Source: Endomicrobium sp. (GTDB taxonomy: Bacteria > Elusimicrobiota > Endomicrobiia > Endomicrobiales > Endomicrobiaceae). Taken from it: DNA of 64,000 bases. A program made the position numbers and the translations under genes. The stretch is from NCBI GenBank assembly GCA_031266535.1, contig JAISAS010000004.1, positions 1 to 64,000 of the forward strand, in the 5' to 3' direction. Every line of letters starts with the position of its first letter. Within the stretch, counting starts at the first letter, position 1. The notes under the pieces are model-generated. The model was not told the origin of the DNA. It worked only from the letters and a program-made list of their open reading frames with translations, and ran no database searches. Below are positions 1-10,199 of the stretch, in pieces.

Positions 1-206
1 TTTCTATATATATGACAATAACATAATCATATAAATGATATAATATAGCGTGGTTTATGGTATATAATATTTTCATTTCATTTTACTCGTATTCAACTTT
101 AAATCTTTTAGTACAATAAAAAATAATTTTTCTTGTAAAATTTTGAATTTATATCAAAAATATTATAGAATATTAACGTACAAAATGTTATATTGGAGGC
201 GTCATA

Positions 207-332
207 ATGAATTTTGTTTCAGATTGGCCTGTGTACATTTTTATGGTATCATTCGTTATTTTTTTTGTGTATATTATTATTATGAAAAATGCTAAGAAAT
301 GTAGTAAAAAGATATATAAAGAGAAAAGTTAG
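207..332 (+). CDS. small single-pass membrane protein, 41 aa (hypothetical)
   Basis: ATG preceded by GGAGG at good spacing; reads MNFVSDWPVYIFMVSFVIFFVYIIIMKNAKKCSKKIYKEKS (one hydrophobic segment, basic tail); not in the ORF track (too short). Confidence 0.45.
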   Translation: MNFVSDWPVYIFMVSFVIFFVYIIIMKNAKKCSKKIYKEKS

Positions 333-394
333 TTTATTTATAAATTTAATATTATGATAAAGTAAGGTTTTGGTGAGAGGAGATATAAAAAATT

Positions 395-892
395 ATGTCT
401 GAAAAGTTTTCTTTTGATATTGTTTCAGAAGTAAATATGATGGAAGTAGATAATGCTGTTAATCAATCAAAGAAAGAGCTTTTAAATAGATTTGATTTCA
501 AGAACAGTAAATCTTCAATAGAGTTAGATAAAAATGAAAAAAAGATAATATTAATTGCAGATGATGAATATAAGATGAAAGCTTTAAGAGATATCTTAGA
601 AGGGCGTTTAGCAAAAAGATTTGTTTCAGTAAAGATTTTGAGATATAAATCTCAAGAAAAAGCTTTTGAGGGTTATATAAGACAAATTGTCGAAATTGTT
701 TCTGGACTTTCTTCTGATAAAATAAAAGAATTATTAAAAATTATAAAAGATTCAAGAATAAAGGTTCAAGTTAGTATAGATGGCGTGAAAATAAAAGTTG
801 TTTCTGCTAAAAAAGATGATTTGCAGAAAATAATAACTTATCTAAAGCAAAGACCTTTTTCATTGCCTTTACAATTCGTAAATTATAGATAA
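395..892 (+). CDS. yajQ: YajQ/DUF520 family nucleotide-binding protein
   Basis: MSEKFSFDIVSEVNMMEVDNAVNQSKKELLNRFDFK...RLAKRFVSVK is the typical YajQ N-terminal pattern; ~165 aa. Confidence 0.9.
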   Translation: MSEKFSFDIVSEVNMMEVDNAVNQSKKELLNRFDFKNSKSSIELDKNEKKIILIADDEYKMKALRDILEGRLAKRFVSVKILRYKSQEKAFEGYIRQIVEIVSGLSSDKIKELLKIIKDSRIKVQVSIDGVKIKVVSAKKDDLQKIITYLKQRPFSLPLQFVNYR

Positions 893-960
893 AATGAATG
901 TTAATTCGCAAATACACTTGAACATATGTCATGTGTTATAATTAGTACATATACTGGTGT

Positions 961-2364
961 ATGTTAGGTGTTTTTTATATGGAGAATTTTAATAACATGT
1001 GTTTAAAAAATAATGTTATTAGTGTTAAATCAGAAAAGTTTGTTTTTCCAGGTCGTTCTCTTTGTAGATGTTCTGATGGAATCGTTTTATTTACTGATGG
1101 ACTTCTTCCTGGTGAATCTGCAATGGTTTTAGTGACAAAAGATAAAAAAACATTTAGGGAAGGGAGGCTCATAAATGTTACTTCTAGATCTTATGAAAGG
1201 ATAGATCCGTTGTGTTCATCGTTTAATTTATGTGGAGGATGTTCTTTTCAGAATATTCCTTATGAAGATCAAATTAAGTATAAACAAGAATATATAACAG
1301 AACTTTTAGATTTTACTGGAGTAAAAATTTCAAGTATGTTGAAAAGTTCATTAATTTGGAACTACAGAAATAAAATGGAATTTAGTTTTTTTAATAATAA
1401 TGGGGTTGTCGATTTAGGGCTTCATTGCAAAGGTAGTTTTGATAATTGTGTTTCCGTTCATTCCTGTTTTATAGCCAATGAGAATTTTGCAAGAATTATT
1501 GAAATAATAAGAAAATTTGTAAATGATAATAATTTTTCAGTATATAATAATAAAACTCATGAAGGATTTTTAAGACGTTTAATCTTGCGTAAATTTATAA
1601 ATAGTGGTCAGTTTCTCATTAACATGATTACGAATGTCATTGGGTATGAGATGTTGTTTTTAAAATCACTTACAAATGAATTAAGGAAGTTTTCTGATAG
1701 TATTTATTTAACGTTTAATAACGATAATAATGCAAATTTTAATATAGTTTCGTCTGTTAACTTAAAACTTATAAGTGGAAAATCTTTTGTAACTGAAAAA
1801 CTTAATATATGTAATAAAGATTATTTTTTTAATATTTCACCATTTTCATTTTTTCAAGTAAATTCAAAATGTGCAGAAATTTTATACAGCGAGATTTTTA
1901 AATTATTAAACCCATCAAAAAAAGATACTATGTTAGATTTATATTGTGGTACTGGAACGATTTCTATTCCAATGGCGCAAAATATAAAAAAAATTGTATG
2001 TATAGATTATTTTGAGCAAGCTATTCATAATGCCAAGGAAAATGCCATAATAAATGGTGTTAATAATATAGAATTTTATAGTTTGAATGTACAGGACTGG
2101 ATTAAAAAGATGGATAAAAATAATTTTAGTATTATAATAATCGATCCTCCTCGTAGTGGTATAACTAAAAATATCATAAAATTTTTAATAAATTCAAATG
2201 CTGAGAAGATAGTTTATGTTTCTTGTAATCCGTCAACGTTAGCAAGGGACATAAAATTAATTCTTGAAAGTGGTAAGTACAATGTTAAGGATATTAGGCC
2301 AGTTGATATGTTTCCACAAACATATCACGTTGAGATAATATCGCTATTGTGTTTGAATATATGA
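961..2364 (+). CDS. rlmD: 23S rRNA (uracil-5-)-methyltransferase, RumA/RlmD family
   Basis: TRAM-like N-terminus, CGGCSFQNIPYEDQIKYKQ, DLYCGTGTISIPMA, IDPPRSG, YVSCNPSTLARD motifs. Confidence 0.9.
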   Translation: MLGVFYMENFNNMCLKNNVISVKSEKFVFPGRSLCRCSDGIVLFTDGLLPGESAMVLVTKDKKTFREGRLINVTSRSYERIDPLCSSFNLCGGCSFQNIPYEDQIKYKQEYITELLDFTGVKISSMLKSSLIWNYRNKMEFSFFNNNGVVDLGLHCKGSFDNCVSVHSCFIANENFARIIEIIRKFVNDNNFSVYNNKTHEGFLRRLILRKFINSGQFLINMITNVIGYEMLFLKSLTNELRKFSDSIYLTFNNDNNANFNIVSSVNLKLISGKSFVTEKLNICNKDYFFNISPFSFFQVNSKCAEILYSEIFKLLNPSKKDTMLDLYCGTGTISIPMAQNIKKIVCIDYFEQAIHNAKENAIINGVNNIEFYSLNVQDWIKKMDKNNFSIIIIDPPRSGITKNIIKFLINSNAEKIVYVSCNPSTLARDIKLILESGKYNVKDIRPVDMFPQTYHVEIISLLCLNI

Positions 2365-2453
2365 TATAAAATGACAAATATATAATTATAAACTGCGTGT
2401 GTAATGTTGTAGTATTTGTACAGCATTATACGATAGGAATGGAGAAATTGTTT

Positions 2454-3848
2454 ATGAATGGGGTAAAATTGTTATTTTCAAGTGTATTTATTCTTATGTT
2501 AATTTTAACAAATGTTCATGCTATGGGCGTATTAACCATAGATAAATATATGGATATGGTTTTAGAAAATAATAGTGAACTTAAATCTATACAATTAAAG
2601 ATTGATGCTTTAGAAGGAAAACTTGCTGAGACTGAGAAGATATATTTTTATTATTTAAGTACAGGTGTAAATTATAGTGAGGATTATAAAAAAGAATTTT
2701 ATTCAAATAATGACGAGTCTAATAAAAATGTAAAATATGACACAAAAATTGATAAACAATTTGCAACGGGAACAAAGATTACTTTGAGTTTAAATAATCT
2801 TTATAATAGAAATACTAATTATAATATAAGGCCTTCTATAGAGTTAGAACAGTCATTATTAAAGAATATGGGTGGAGTACATACAAAAGCTGAAATAGAA
2901 AAAGTTAGAGCAAGTACAAAATCTACTTTATATAAATTAGAATATGATAAACAAAATATTTTACTTAATGCAAGGCTTGCGTATTGGAATTTAGCTTATT
3001 CTAGAATGATTATAAATTTTAAGAAATTATCCTTAAATAGAACAGAGAAGATTTTGACTTGGAGCCAAAAAAAATATGACATGGATTTAATTTTAAAATC
3101 TAATTTACTTGAAGTACAAGCTGCTTTAAAAAAGAAAGAACTAAATTTATGTTTTGCTTATGAAGAAGAAAAGAAAATGAATAGACAATTTAATCAATTT
3201 TTGAACGTTAATAATATAGATAGCGAATATAAAATTGAAAATTTTGAAACTAAAAGTAATAATTTTAAAATTGATAAAACGCTTAATAAAAAAGGTACAA
3301 GAAAAGATGTACTTTCTGTTCTTGAGTCTGTTTCAATAGCTCTCTATGATCAAATTTCTACAGAAAAAAATTTAAAATCAGATTTGATTTTTAAGGGACA
3401 ATATATGCTTGTTGGTGCTGGACAAACTATCAATGATGTGATGAAGGATATAGAAAATAGTAATAAATTTTTTTATTCTTTAGAATTAAGATACATATTG
3501 CCATTAAATTTTAAACTTCAAAAAAAAATAAATCAGGGATATAAATTTATAAAAATTGCAGCACAAAAATCTGCAGAATATGCATTAATTCAAGAAAATA
3601 ATGATTGGTTCCAGCTTATGTATGACTGGAGCAATATTAAAAAAAAACTTAATACTGTTATTGAAATTGAGAATATACAACGACAAAAATATGAAGAAGA
3701 TAAAAATTTATTTATCAAAGGTAGAATTACTACAACACAAATTTTGCGAGAAGAACAAGCGTTAGATGATGCTAAATTGGATGTTTCAAAAAATATTTTT
3801 GAGCTTATAAAAATATATGAACAAGCAGAAATTATTTATAACAATTAA
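2454..3848 (+). CDS. TolC family outer membrane efflux protein
   Basis: Signal peptide, coiled-coil TolC-like repeats; SD GGAG upstream of ATG 2454 (ORF track starts at 2397). Confidence 0.75.
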   Translation: MNGVKLLFSSVFILMLILTNVHAMGVLTIDKYMDMVLENNSELKSIQLKIDALEGKLAETEKIYFYYLSTGVNYSEDYKKEFYSNNDESNKNVKYDTKIDKQFATGTKITLSLNNLYNRNTNYNIRPSIELEQSLLKNMGGVHTKAEIEKVRASTKSTLYKLEYDKQNILLNARLAYWNLAYSRMIINFKKLSLNRTEKILTWSQKKYDMDLILKSNLLEVQAALKKKELNLCFAYEEEKKMNRQFNQFLNVNNIDSEYKIENFETKSNNFKIDKTLNKKGTRKDVLSVLESVSIALYDQISTEKNLKSDLIFKGQYMLVGAGQTINDVMKDIENSNKFFYSLELRYILPLNFKLQKKINQGYKFIKIAAQKSAEYALIQENNDWFQLMYDWSNIKKKLNTVIEIENIQRQKYEEDKNLFIKGRITTTQILREEQALDDAKLDVSKNIFELIKIYEQAEIIYNN

Positions 3849-4001
3849 CTAACAATAATACTGGTAAATCTTAACAAATTTTATTTGTTTGTTTTTTGTA
3901 ACTTTGCAATTATAAAATTAATAAGTGTCGGTTTTGATATAGTTTAGTTTACGTCATGATTAAATTAAAATTTTTGAAATTGTTACTATAAGGAAAAATA
4001 T

Positions 4002-7000
4002 ATGAATTTGGCAAAACTTTCGATTAAACGTCCGACTTTTGTTGTAGTGTTATTAATAACTGTATTTATTTTAGGTGCTATTTCTTTAAGTAAGCTTAGT
4101 GTTAGAATGTTACCTGATGTTGATATTCCGTACGTGCTTGTTATGACTACTTATTCTGATGGTGATGTTGGCGGAATTGAGCAGCTTGTCACGAAGCCAA
4201 TAGAGGATGCTTTAAGCGAAATTTCAGGTCTTAAACATGTTATGTCAATAAATCAAGATCATTTTTCTGTAGTATATGGCGAATTTGAGCTTTCAAAAAA
4301 TTTAGATGTTGCATCTCAAGAAATTAAAGACAAAATTGGAAGAATAAGAGGTAATTTTCCAAGTGGAGTAAAAGATTCTGTCGTAATGAAAGCTGATATA
4401 AACAGTATGCCACTTATTACTTTAAGCTTGAAATCTATGGATATGGATTCTAAAAAGTTATATGATTTTGCGTACAATACTGTATATAAAGATCTATCAC
4501 AAGTTTCAGGTGTTTCTTATGTAAGTATTATAGGTGGTACTAAAAGAGAAATACATGTTAATGTTGACAAAGAAAAACTTAAAAACTACGAATTTACTCT
4601 TACAGATATTGCTAATAAAATTAGATCAAATACTTTAAATTTTTCTGCAGGAAAAGTTAATAGAGGTGAATATGAAGTATCATTTAAAACTATAGGTGAA
4701 TTTAAATCTATAAAAAACATAGAGAATGTTGTTATAAATTTTATAGGAAATGATAAATCCATTACTGTAAAAGATGTAGCAAAAGTTGAAGATGGTGTTG
4801 CTGATGAATTTTCAAGAGCTAGACTTGATACAAAAAAAGATGGAAAAATAATTTATTGTCCGTCTATTTTGGTTCAAGTTTATAAACAAGTTAAGGGTAA
4901 TGATGTTGTTATTTCTGATAATATAAAAAAAAGAATAGTACAGCTAAACAAGAATTATAGAAAATGTCATGGTAAACCTGAGCTTATTGAAATTTCAGAC
5001 TCAGCAAGAGGAGCAAGAGTTAATATTGAAAATGTAAAATCCACTATACTTGAAGGTATTTTTCTTGCTATTGTAGTGGTATATCTTTTTTTAGGAAATT
5101 GGCGTTCGACCTTTATTACGTCATTGGCATTACCGAATAGTTTGATTGGTTCTTTTATTTTTATGTATCTTTCTGGTTTTAGTTTAAATGTTATTTCACT
5201 CATGTCTTTATCTCTTGCGATAGGACTTTTGATAGATGATGCTGTTGTTGTGCGTGAAAATATTTTTAGACATTATGAGGAAGGATCAGATCCAGTAAAA
5301 GCTGCAGTTAATGGTACAAATGAAGTTACTCTTGCTATTATAGCTACCACGAGTACTGTAATAGCTGTATTTTTGCCTGTTGCCTTTATAAATGGAATTA
5401 TAGGACAATTTTTTAAAGAGTTTGGATTAACCATAGTTTTTGCTATGATTATATCCACTATAGATGCTTTAACGATAGCTCCTATGCTTTCTGCCTATAT
5501 TATACCTGAACACAATAAAAATGTTATAGAGAAATCTGGTAGGATTTGGAAAGTGTTTGGATATGTAATTAATATTTTTAGATCTATTAGTGTTGAATGG
5601 TTTAAACATGTTTTAAATTTTATTGAAAAATTGTATAAAAGATTAGTTTCTTTTATAGTTAAAGAAAATTTTGTAAATATTCAAATTACTGTAAAAAAAC
5701 GTTTTATCGTGAGCTGGAAATTTATGACATTAATTATTTCTGTGTCTATGTTTCTAGTGACAATTTTAATATCTGCTCAACATCTTAAAATAACGTATAT
5801 GCCAACTTCAGAATGGGGTGAGATTAACATTAAAGCTATGGCAAAACCTGAAATTTCTTTAGATGAATTAGATAAGTGTTCAAAAAAAATTGAAGAAATA
5901 ATTATGAATGATTCAAATACAGAACTGGTTTCTTCTAGTATAGGTTTTGGTGGGGATATGATTGCAGCATTTTCTAATGAAATAAATATGTACGTTAAAA
6001 TGATCCCAAATAAATCTTTATTTAAAACTGTTAAAAGATTTTTTGTGAAAAAGAAAAATAGATTAAATATTATGGAAAGAACACGTACAACATCTGAAAT
6101 GAAAGATTATTTAAGAAATATATTAAAAGAAAAATTTAAAGATGATCTTGAATTTTCAATTAAAAGTAGGTCAAGAAGTTCAGGAGATAATGAAAGTGAA
6201 TTTATTCTTGAACTTTCTGGTGATAACGTAGATGTTTTATATGGTGTTGCTAAGCATCTTATTGAAAAATTTAAAACAATTCCGTATTTTGTTGATATAC
6301 ATTCAAATTATGTACCTGGTAAACCAGAAATATGTATACAAACTGATTTAAAAAAGATGAAAGATTTTGGGGTTAATTCTTCTACTGTAGGAGGTGAAGT
6401 AAGCGCTATGATTAGTGGTGCATCAGCTGGTAAATATAGAGAAGATGATCTTGAATATGATATAAAGGTTAAATTGCAAGATAATCAGAAAGATATAATG
6501 AAAAATTTTGATAACATATATGTGAATAATATCAATAACAAACTTGTAAAACTTAAAAATGTTGCCTTTGCAAAAAAAGATTTTGCTTCTACAAAAATGT
6601 ATAGAAAGGATAGGTCTCGTTATGTTACTATAGAGGGAAATGTTGCTGAAGGTGCTACTATAAATGAAATTCGAGGGCAAGTGTCAAAAATTTTGAATAA
6701 GGAAAAAATGAATCATATAAAAGAATGGAGTAATATAAACTTTCAATTTTCTGGAAATTCTGAAGAAATGATGAATATGTTTAAAAATATTGCTGTTGCA
6801 GGAGGACTCTCAATAATATTTATATTTATGATTCTTGCCAGTTTATATGAATCAATCATAACTCCTTTTACAATTATGACAGCACTTCCGCTTGCAATTA
6901 TAGGTGGTATTATAGCTTTATTAGTTTCACATAAACCTATTGATATGTTTACTATGATAGGTTTCATAATGTTACTTGGTATTGTTGCAAAAAATTCGAT

Positions 7001-7352
7001 TCTTTTAGTTGACTATATTCAACAACAAGTACGTAATGGGTTAAGTACAAATGATTCTATAATAAAAGCATGTGTTGTAAGATTACGTCCTATTCTTATG
7101 ACTTCTGTTGCTATTATTGCTGGAATGCTACCGACTGCTTTAGGTTTTAGTGAAGTAGGGAAATTTAGGCAAGGCATGGGAATTGTTATAATAGGTGGTA
7201 TAATAAGCTCGACGATTCTTACTTTAGTAGTTGTTCCAGCAATATATGAGTATATGGATAAGTTTAGGTGTTTTTTACGTAAAATTGTAAATAGACCTAA
7301 TAAGAGAATGATAGATTATACAGATGATCAATTAAAGATAAAAAATTTATAA
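4002..7352 (+). CDS. RND efflux transporter, AcrB/MMPL-like (HAE1-type)
   Basis: 1116 aa; SIKRPTFVVVLLITVFILGAISLSKLSVRMLPDVDIP and 12-TM RND pattern, GLLIDDAVVVRENIFRH, PLAIIGGIIAL, GIVAKNSILLVDYI. Confidence 0.93.
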   Translation: MNLAKLSIKRPTFVVVLLITVFILGAISLSKLSVRMLPDVDIPYVLVMTTYSDGDVGGIEQLVTKPIEDALSEISGLKHVMSINQDHFSVVYGEFELSKNLDVASQEIKDKIGRIRGNFPSGVKDSVVMKADINSMPLITLSLKSMDMDSKKLYDFAYNTVYKDLSQVSGVSYVSIIGGTKREIHVNVDKEKLKNYEFTLTDIANKIRSNTLNFSAGKVNRGEYEVSFKTIGEFKSIKNIENVVINFIGNDKSITVKDVAKVEDGVADEFSRARLDTKKDGKIIYCPSILVQVYKQVKGNDVVISDNIKKRIVQLNKNYRKCHGKPELIEISDSARGARVNIENVKSTILEGIFLAIVVVYLFLGNWRSTFITSLALPNSLIGSFIFMYLSGFSLNVISLMSLSLAIGLLIDDAVVVRENIFRHYEEGSDPVKAAVNGTNEVTLAIIATTSTVIAVFLPVAFINGIIGQFFKEFGLTIVFAMIISTIDALTIAPMLSAYIIPEHNKNVIEKSGRIWKVFGYVINIFRSISVEWFKHVLNFIEKLYKRLVSFIVKENFVNIQITVKKRFIVSWKFMTLIISVSMFLVTILISAQHLKITYMPTSEWGEINIKAMAKPEISLDELDKCSKKIEEIIMNDSNTELVSSSIGFGGDMIAAFSNEINMYVKMIPNKSLFKTVKRFFVKKKNRLNIMERTRTTSEMKDYLRNILKEKFKDDLEFSIKSRSRSSGDNESEFILELSGDNVDVLYGVAKHLIEKFKTIPYFVDIHSNYVPGKPEICIQTDLKKMKDFGVNSSTVGGEVSAMISGASAGKYREDDLEYDIKVKLQDNQKDIMKNFDNIYVNNINNKLVKLKNVAFAKKDFASTKMYRKDRSRYVTIEGNVAEGATINEIRGQVSKILNKEKMNHIKEWSNINFQFSGNSEEMMNMFKNIAVAGGLSIIFIFMILASLYESIITPFTIMTALPLAIIGGIIALLVSHKPIDMFTMIGFIMLLGIVAKNSILLVDYIQQQVRNGLSTNDSIIKACVVRLRPILMTSVAIIAGMLPTALGFSEVGKFRQGMGIVIIGGIISSTILTLVVVPAIYEYMDKFRCFLRKIVNRPNKRMIDYTDDQLKIKNL

Positions 7353-7492
7353 TACCGTTGATATATGATATTTTTATCTGTACTATGTGCATTGTGAAAA
7401 ATTTTTAAGTTGGATTTATAAAATAGTAATTCATGAAAGTTTTTAGAGTACTATCTTACTTAAAATTTATCTTTATATTTCAATAAAAAAAA

Positions 7493-7583
7493 GGAGAGAT
7501 GGCCGAGTGGTTTAAGGCGCAGTCCTGGAAAGACTGTTTACTTATATAATAAGGTAACTAGGGTTCAAATCCCTATCTCTCCG
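7493..7583 (+). tRNA. tRNA-Ser(GGA)
   Basis: Acceptor GGAGAGA/TCTCTCC, anticodon stem-loop CAGTC-CTGGAAA-GACTG, long variable arm, GGTTCAAATCC T arm. Confidence 0.95.
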
Positions 7584-7927
7584 TTTCGATATTTTTTTAA
7601 TATTATAACCAGATAGATTCTGTTATTAAAGGATATTTTGTTTGTTTAATAAAAATAAAATGAAAATAATTAATATATAAATTTTCTATTGTTGAGTATT
7701 AGATTTTTGAAATTCCATTGGGGAAATATATTTTTAAGTTTTTGCTTATAAACATTTCGTTTGTTAAATAAAAAAAATTAATATGCTGAAAAATAATTTT
7801 GTGTTATAAAAACTTGCTAATTTTTTGCAATAGCAAACAAATTGTTGTTAGTTAAGTTTAGTGCTGTAGATAACTTGAGCATACTTTTATATAAGATAGA
7901 AATTTGATGTTTATAAAAAACAAAATA

Positions 7928-8020
7928 CGGAGGGGGAGAGATTTGAACTCTCGGTACGGACACGAGTCCATACACCGGTTTAGCAAACCAGCGCACTAGA
8001 CCAAACTATGCGACCCCTCC
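7928..8020 (-). tRNA. tRNA-Ser(GCT)
   Basis: Reverse complement GGAGGGG...CTGGT-TTGCTAA-ACCGG...long variable arm...AGTTCAAATCT...CCCCTCC G. Confidence 0.95.
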
Positions 8021-8157
8021 ACTAATTTATTTTAAAACAATACAAGAGCAAAAGATTGTACAAAAATAATTTTTTTTTTACAATTTTACAATAATATTTT
8101 TAAAATGAAACAATTTAAACGGTTGTACTTTAATCTTGCTATTAAATCAAAATCAAA

Positions 8158-8231
8158 CGCGCCCAAGAGGAGTTGAACCTCCAGCCTTTTGATTCGTAGT
8201 CAAATGCTCTTTCCATTTAAGCTATGGGCGC
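8158..8231 (-). tRNA. tRNA-Arg(ACG)
   Basis: Reverse complement GCGCCCA...TTTGA-CTACGAA-TCAAA...GGTTCAACTCC...TGGGCGC G. Confidence 0.95.
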
Positions 8232-8323
8232 ATTTTAATTAAGTGTTATTTATATTTTTCATTATATTATACAATAAATTTAGTTTGTATATTAAATTAA
8301 TAAGTATGTATAAAATTAAATAA

Positions 8324-8397
8324 TGCTGCCAACGGGACTTGAACCCGTGATCTTCGCCTTGAGAGAGCGATATCCTAAACCTCTAGACGATGGCAGC
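8324..8397 (-). tRNA. tRNA-Glu(CTC)
   Basis: Reverse complement GCTGCCA...TCGCT-CTCTCAA-GGCGA...GGTTCAAGTCC...TGGCAGC A. Confidence 0.92.
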
Positions 8398-8604
8398 ATA
8401 AAACATCATTATAGCATTATGATATTTTTTTTCATAGAGAGTTTTACTTAATTTTATTTCTAGTTATAAAATTTATTCAATACATAAAAGGTAATTTGTT
8501 TTTTTTACTAATTTTTTGATATACAAAAATAATTTCATAATTTTGATTTTATATATTGTTAAAAGATGAAATATTTTGATATAATTCTTCTGTAATTATT
8601 AAAT

Positions 8605-8677
8605 TGCCCGATAGTGTAATTGGGAACACGTCTGCCTCTGGAGCGGAAGTTTCCTGGTTCGAATCCAGGTCGGGCAG
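8605..8677 (+). tRNA. tRNA-Gln(CTG)
   Basis: TGCCCGA TA GTGT..ACAC G TCTGC-CTCTGGA-GCGGA ... CCTGG TTCGAAT CCAGG TCGGGCA G. Confidence 0.93.
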
Positions 8678-8944
8678 AATATTTTCATGAAAGCAGAGAT
8701 TAATTATATGTAAGTTCTAAAAAATTGTTGAATTATAAAAATAGTCGTGTGCATTTTCTACTTAGCATTTAGATTAATTATTAATTTTGTAGTTCATTTT
8801 GATTGTTTTTTTTAAATTTAAAATTTATATTTTTTAAGCATAGAATCGTAAAATTTTAGAAATTTTTATTGCATGTATTGTGTATATTTGTTAGATCACA
8901 TTTTAACAAATTTAATTTTTGTTAAAAATTGTTTTGGAGATGTT

Positions 8945-9160
8945 ATGGTTAAAAAACAATTAAATTTTGAAGAATCTTTAAAAAGGCTTGAGGAAATAGT
9001 TTCTGAAATGGAAAATGTTGATCATGGTTTAGATAAAGCTCTTGCTTTATTTTCAGAAGGGACTGAACTTATAAGATTTTGTTCATTGAAATTAAACGAA
9101 ACAAAGAAAAAAGTTGAGATTATAACTTCATCTGGTAAAACAAAGGTTTTTAAGGATTAA
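8945..9160 (+). CDS. xseB: exodeoxyribonuclease VII small subunit
   Basis: LNFEESLKRLEEIVSEMENVDHGLDKALALFSEGTELIRFCSLKLNETKKKVEII; ATG 8945 preceded by GGAG (ORF track starts upstream at 8873). Confidence 0.9.
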   Translation: MVKKQLNFEESLKRLEEIVSEMENVDHGLDKALALFSEGTELIRFCSLKLNETKKKVEIITSSGKTKVFKD

Positions 9161-9164
9161 ATTT

Positions 9165-10067
9165 TTGAAAAGAAAAACTAGTTGGGAAAAATATTTTTCT
9201 CAAAAAATTGAGTATGTAAATTTTGCTTTAAGAAAATTTCTACCTAAAGATAATTCTACTATTTCTAAAAGTATGCGTTATAGTGTTTTAGCAGGAGGTA
9301 AAAGATTACGTTCTGTTCTACTCATTTTTGCAGCTGAATTATTTGGTGGAAAATTTGATGATATAATTCCGGCAGCTTGTGCCGTGGAATATTTTCATAC
9401 TTACTCTTTAATACATGACGACTTACCAGCAATGGATAATGATGATTTTCGTAGAGGAATACCTACAAATCATAAAAAATTTGGGGAAGCAGTAGCTATT
9501 TTGTGTGGAGATGCGTTATTGACTGAATCTTTTAATCTTATAACAAAAGTAAGAAGTAGCGAGAAAAATATTAATTTAGCAATAAGAATTCTTGCTAATT
9601 GTGGTGGATATAAAGGTATGATTTTTGGGCAAATTGAAGATGTTATTGAATCTGGTAAATGGAATAAAAAGAAAAGAAATACAATGATGACAAAATTAAA
9701 ATTTATAGAAATAAGGAAAACAGCGGCTTTAATAGTTGGTAGTTTAAAAATAGGTGCGATTTTATCAGATGCTGATAAAAAAAGTTTAAAAGCTCTTGAA
9801 GTTTATGGGACAAACATAGGTATAGCTTTCCAAATAGTAGATGATATTTTAGATTTATATGCTACTAACAATAGGTTATTAGGTAAGAATGGCAGTGATG
9901 TCAAAAACGAAAAACTTACAGCTGTTTCTGTATATGGAGAAAAAAAAGCTGAAATAAAAGCAAATGAATATATTGATAAAGCGAAAAAGGCATTAATAAT
10001 TTTTGGAGATAAATCTACAATGCTTATGCATGTAGCTGATTATATAATGTATAGATTACATTTATAA
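9165..10067 (+). CDS. ispA: farnesyl/geranylgeranyl diphosphate synthase (polyprenyl synthetase)
   Basis: Two Asp-rich motifs: LIHDDLPAMDNDDFRRG and QIVDDILD; GGKRLRS; TTG start. Confidence 0.93.
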   Translation: MKRKTSWEKYFSQKIEYVNFALRKFLPKDNSTISKSMRYSVLAGGKRLRSVLLIFAAELFGGKFDDIIPAACAVEYFHTYSLIHDDLPAMDNDDFRRGIPTNHKKFGEAVAILCGDALLTESFNLITKVRSSEKNINLAIRILANCGGYKGMIFGQIEDVIESGKWNKKKRNTMMTKLKFIEIRKTAALIVGSLKIGAILSDADKKSLKALEVYGTNIGIAFQIVDDILDLYATNNRLLGKNGSDVKNEKLTAVSVYGEKKAEIKANEYIDKAKKALIIFGDKSTMLMHVADYIMYRLHL

Positions 10068-10199
10068 TGTTATAACAAAATGTAAAAAAGTTTATGTATC
10101 TAAATTTTATAATAATACAAATATAAATGATGATAGTGTTTTTAGAATGTTTATGTGAAATTATAGTTAATTATTTGTCCGATTTTTAAGAGGTGTTTT

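Noticed and set aside
975-1172. Antisense ORF within rlmD
   Set aside because: Shadow ORF on the opposite strand of a strongly supported gene; no family resemblance
4967-6967. Four minus-strand ORFs within the RND gene
   Set aside because: Shadow ORFs; the plus strand encodes a full RND transporter
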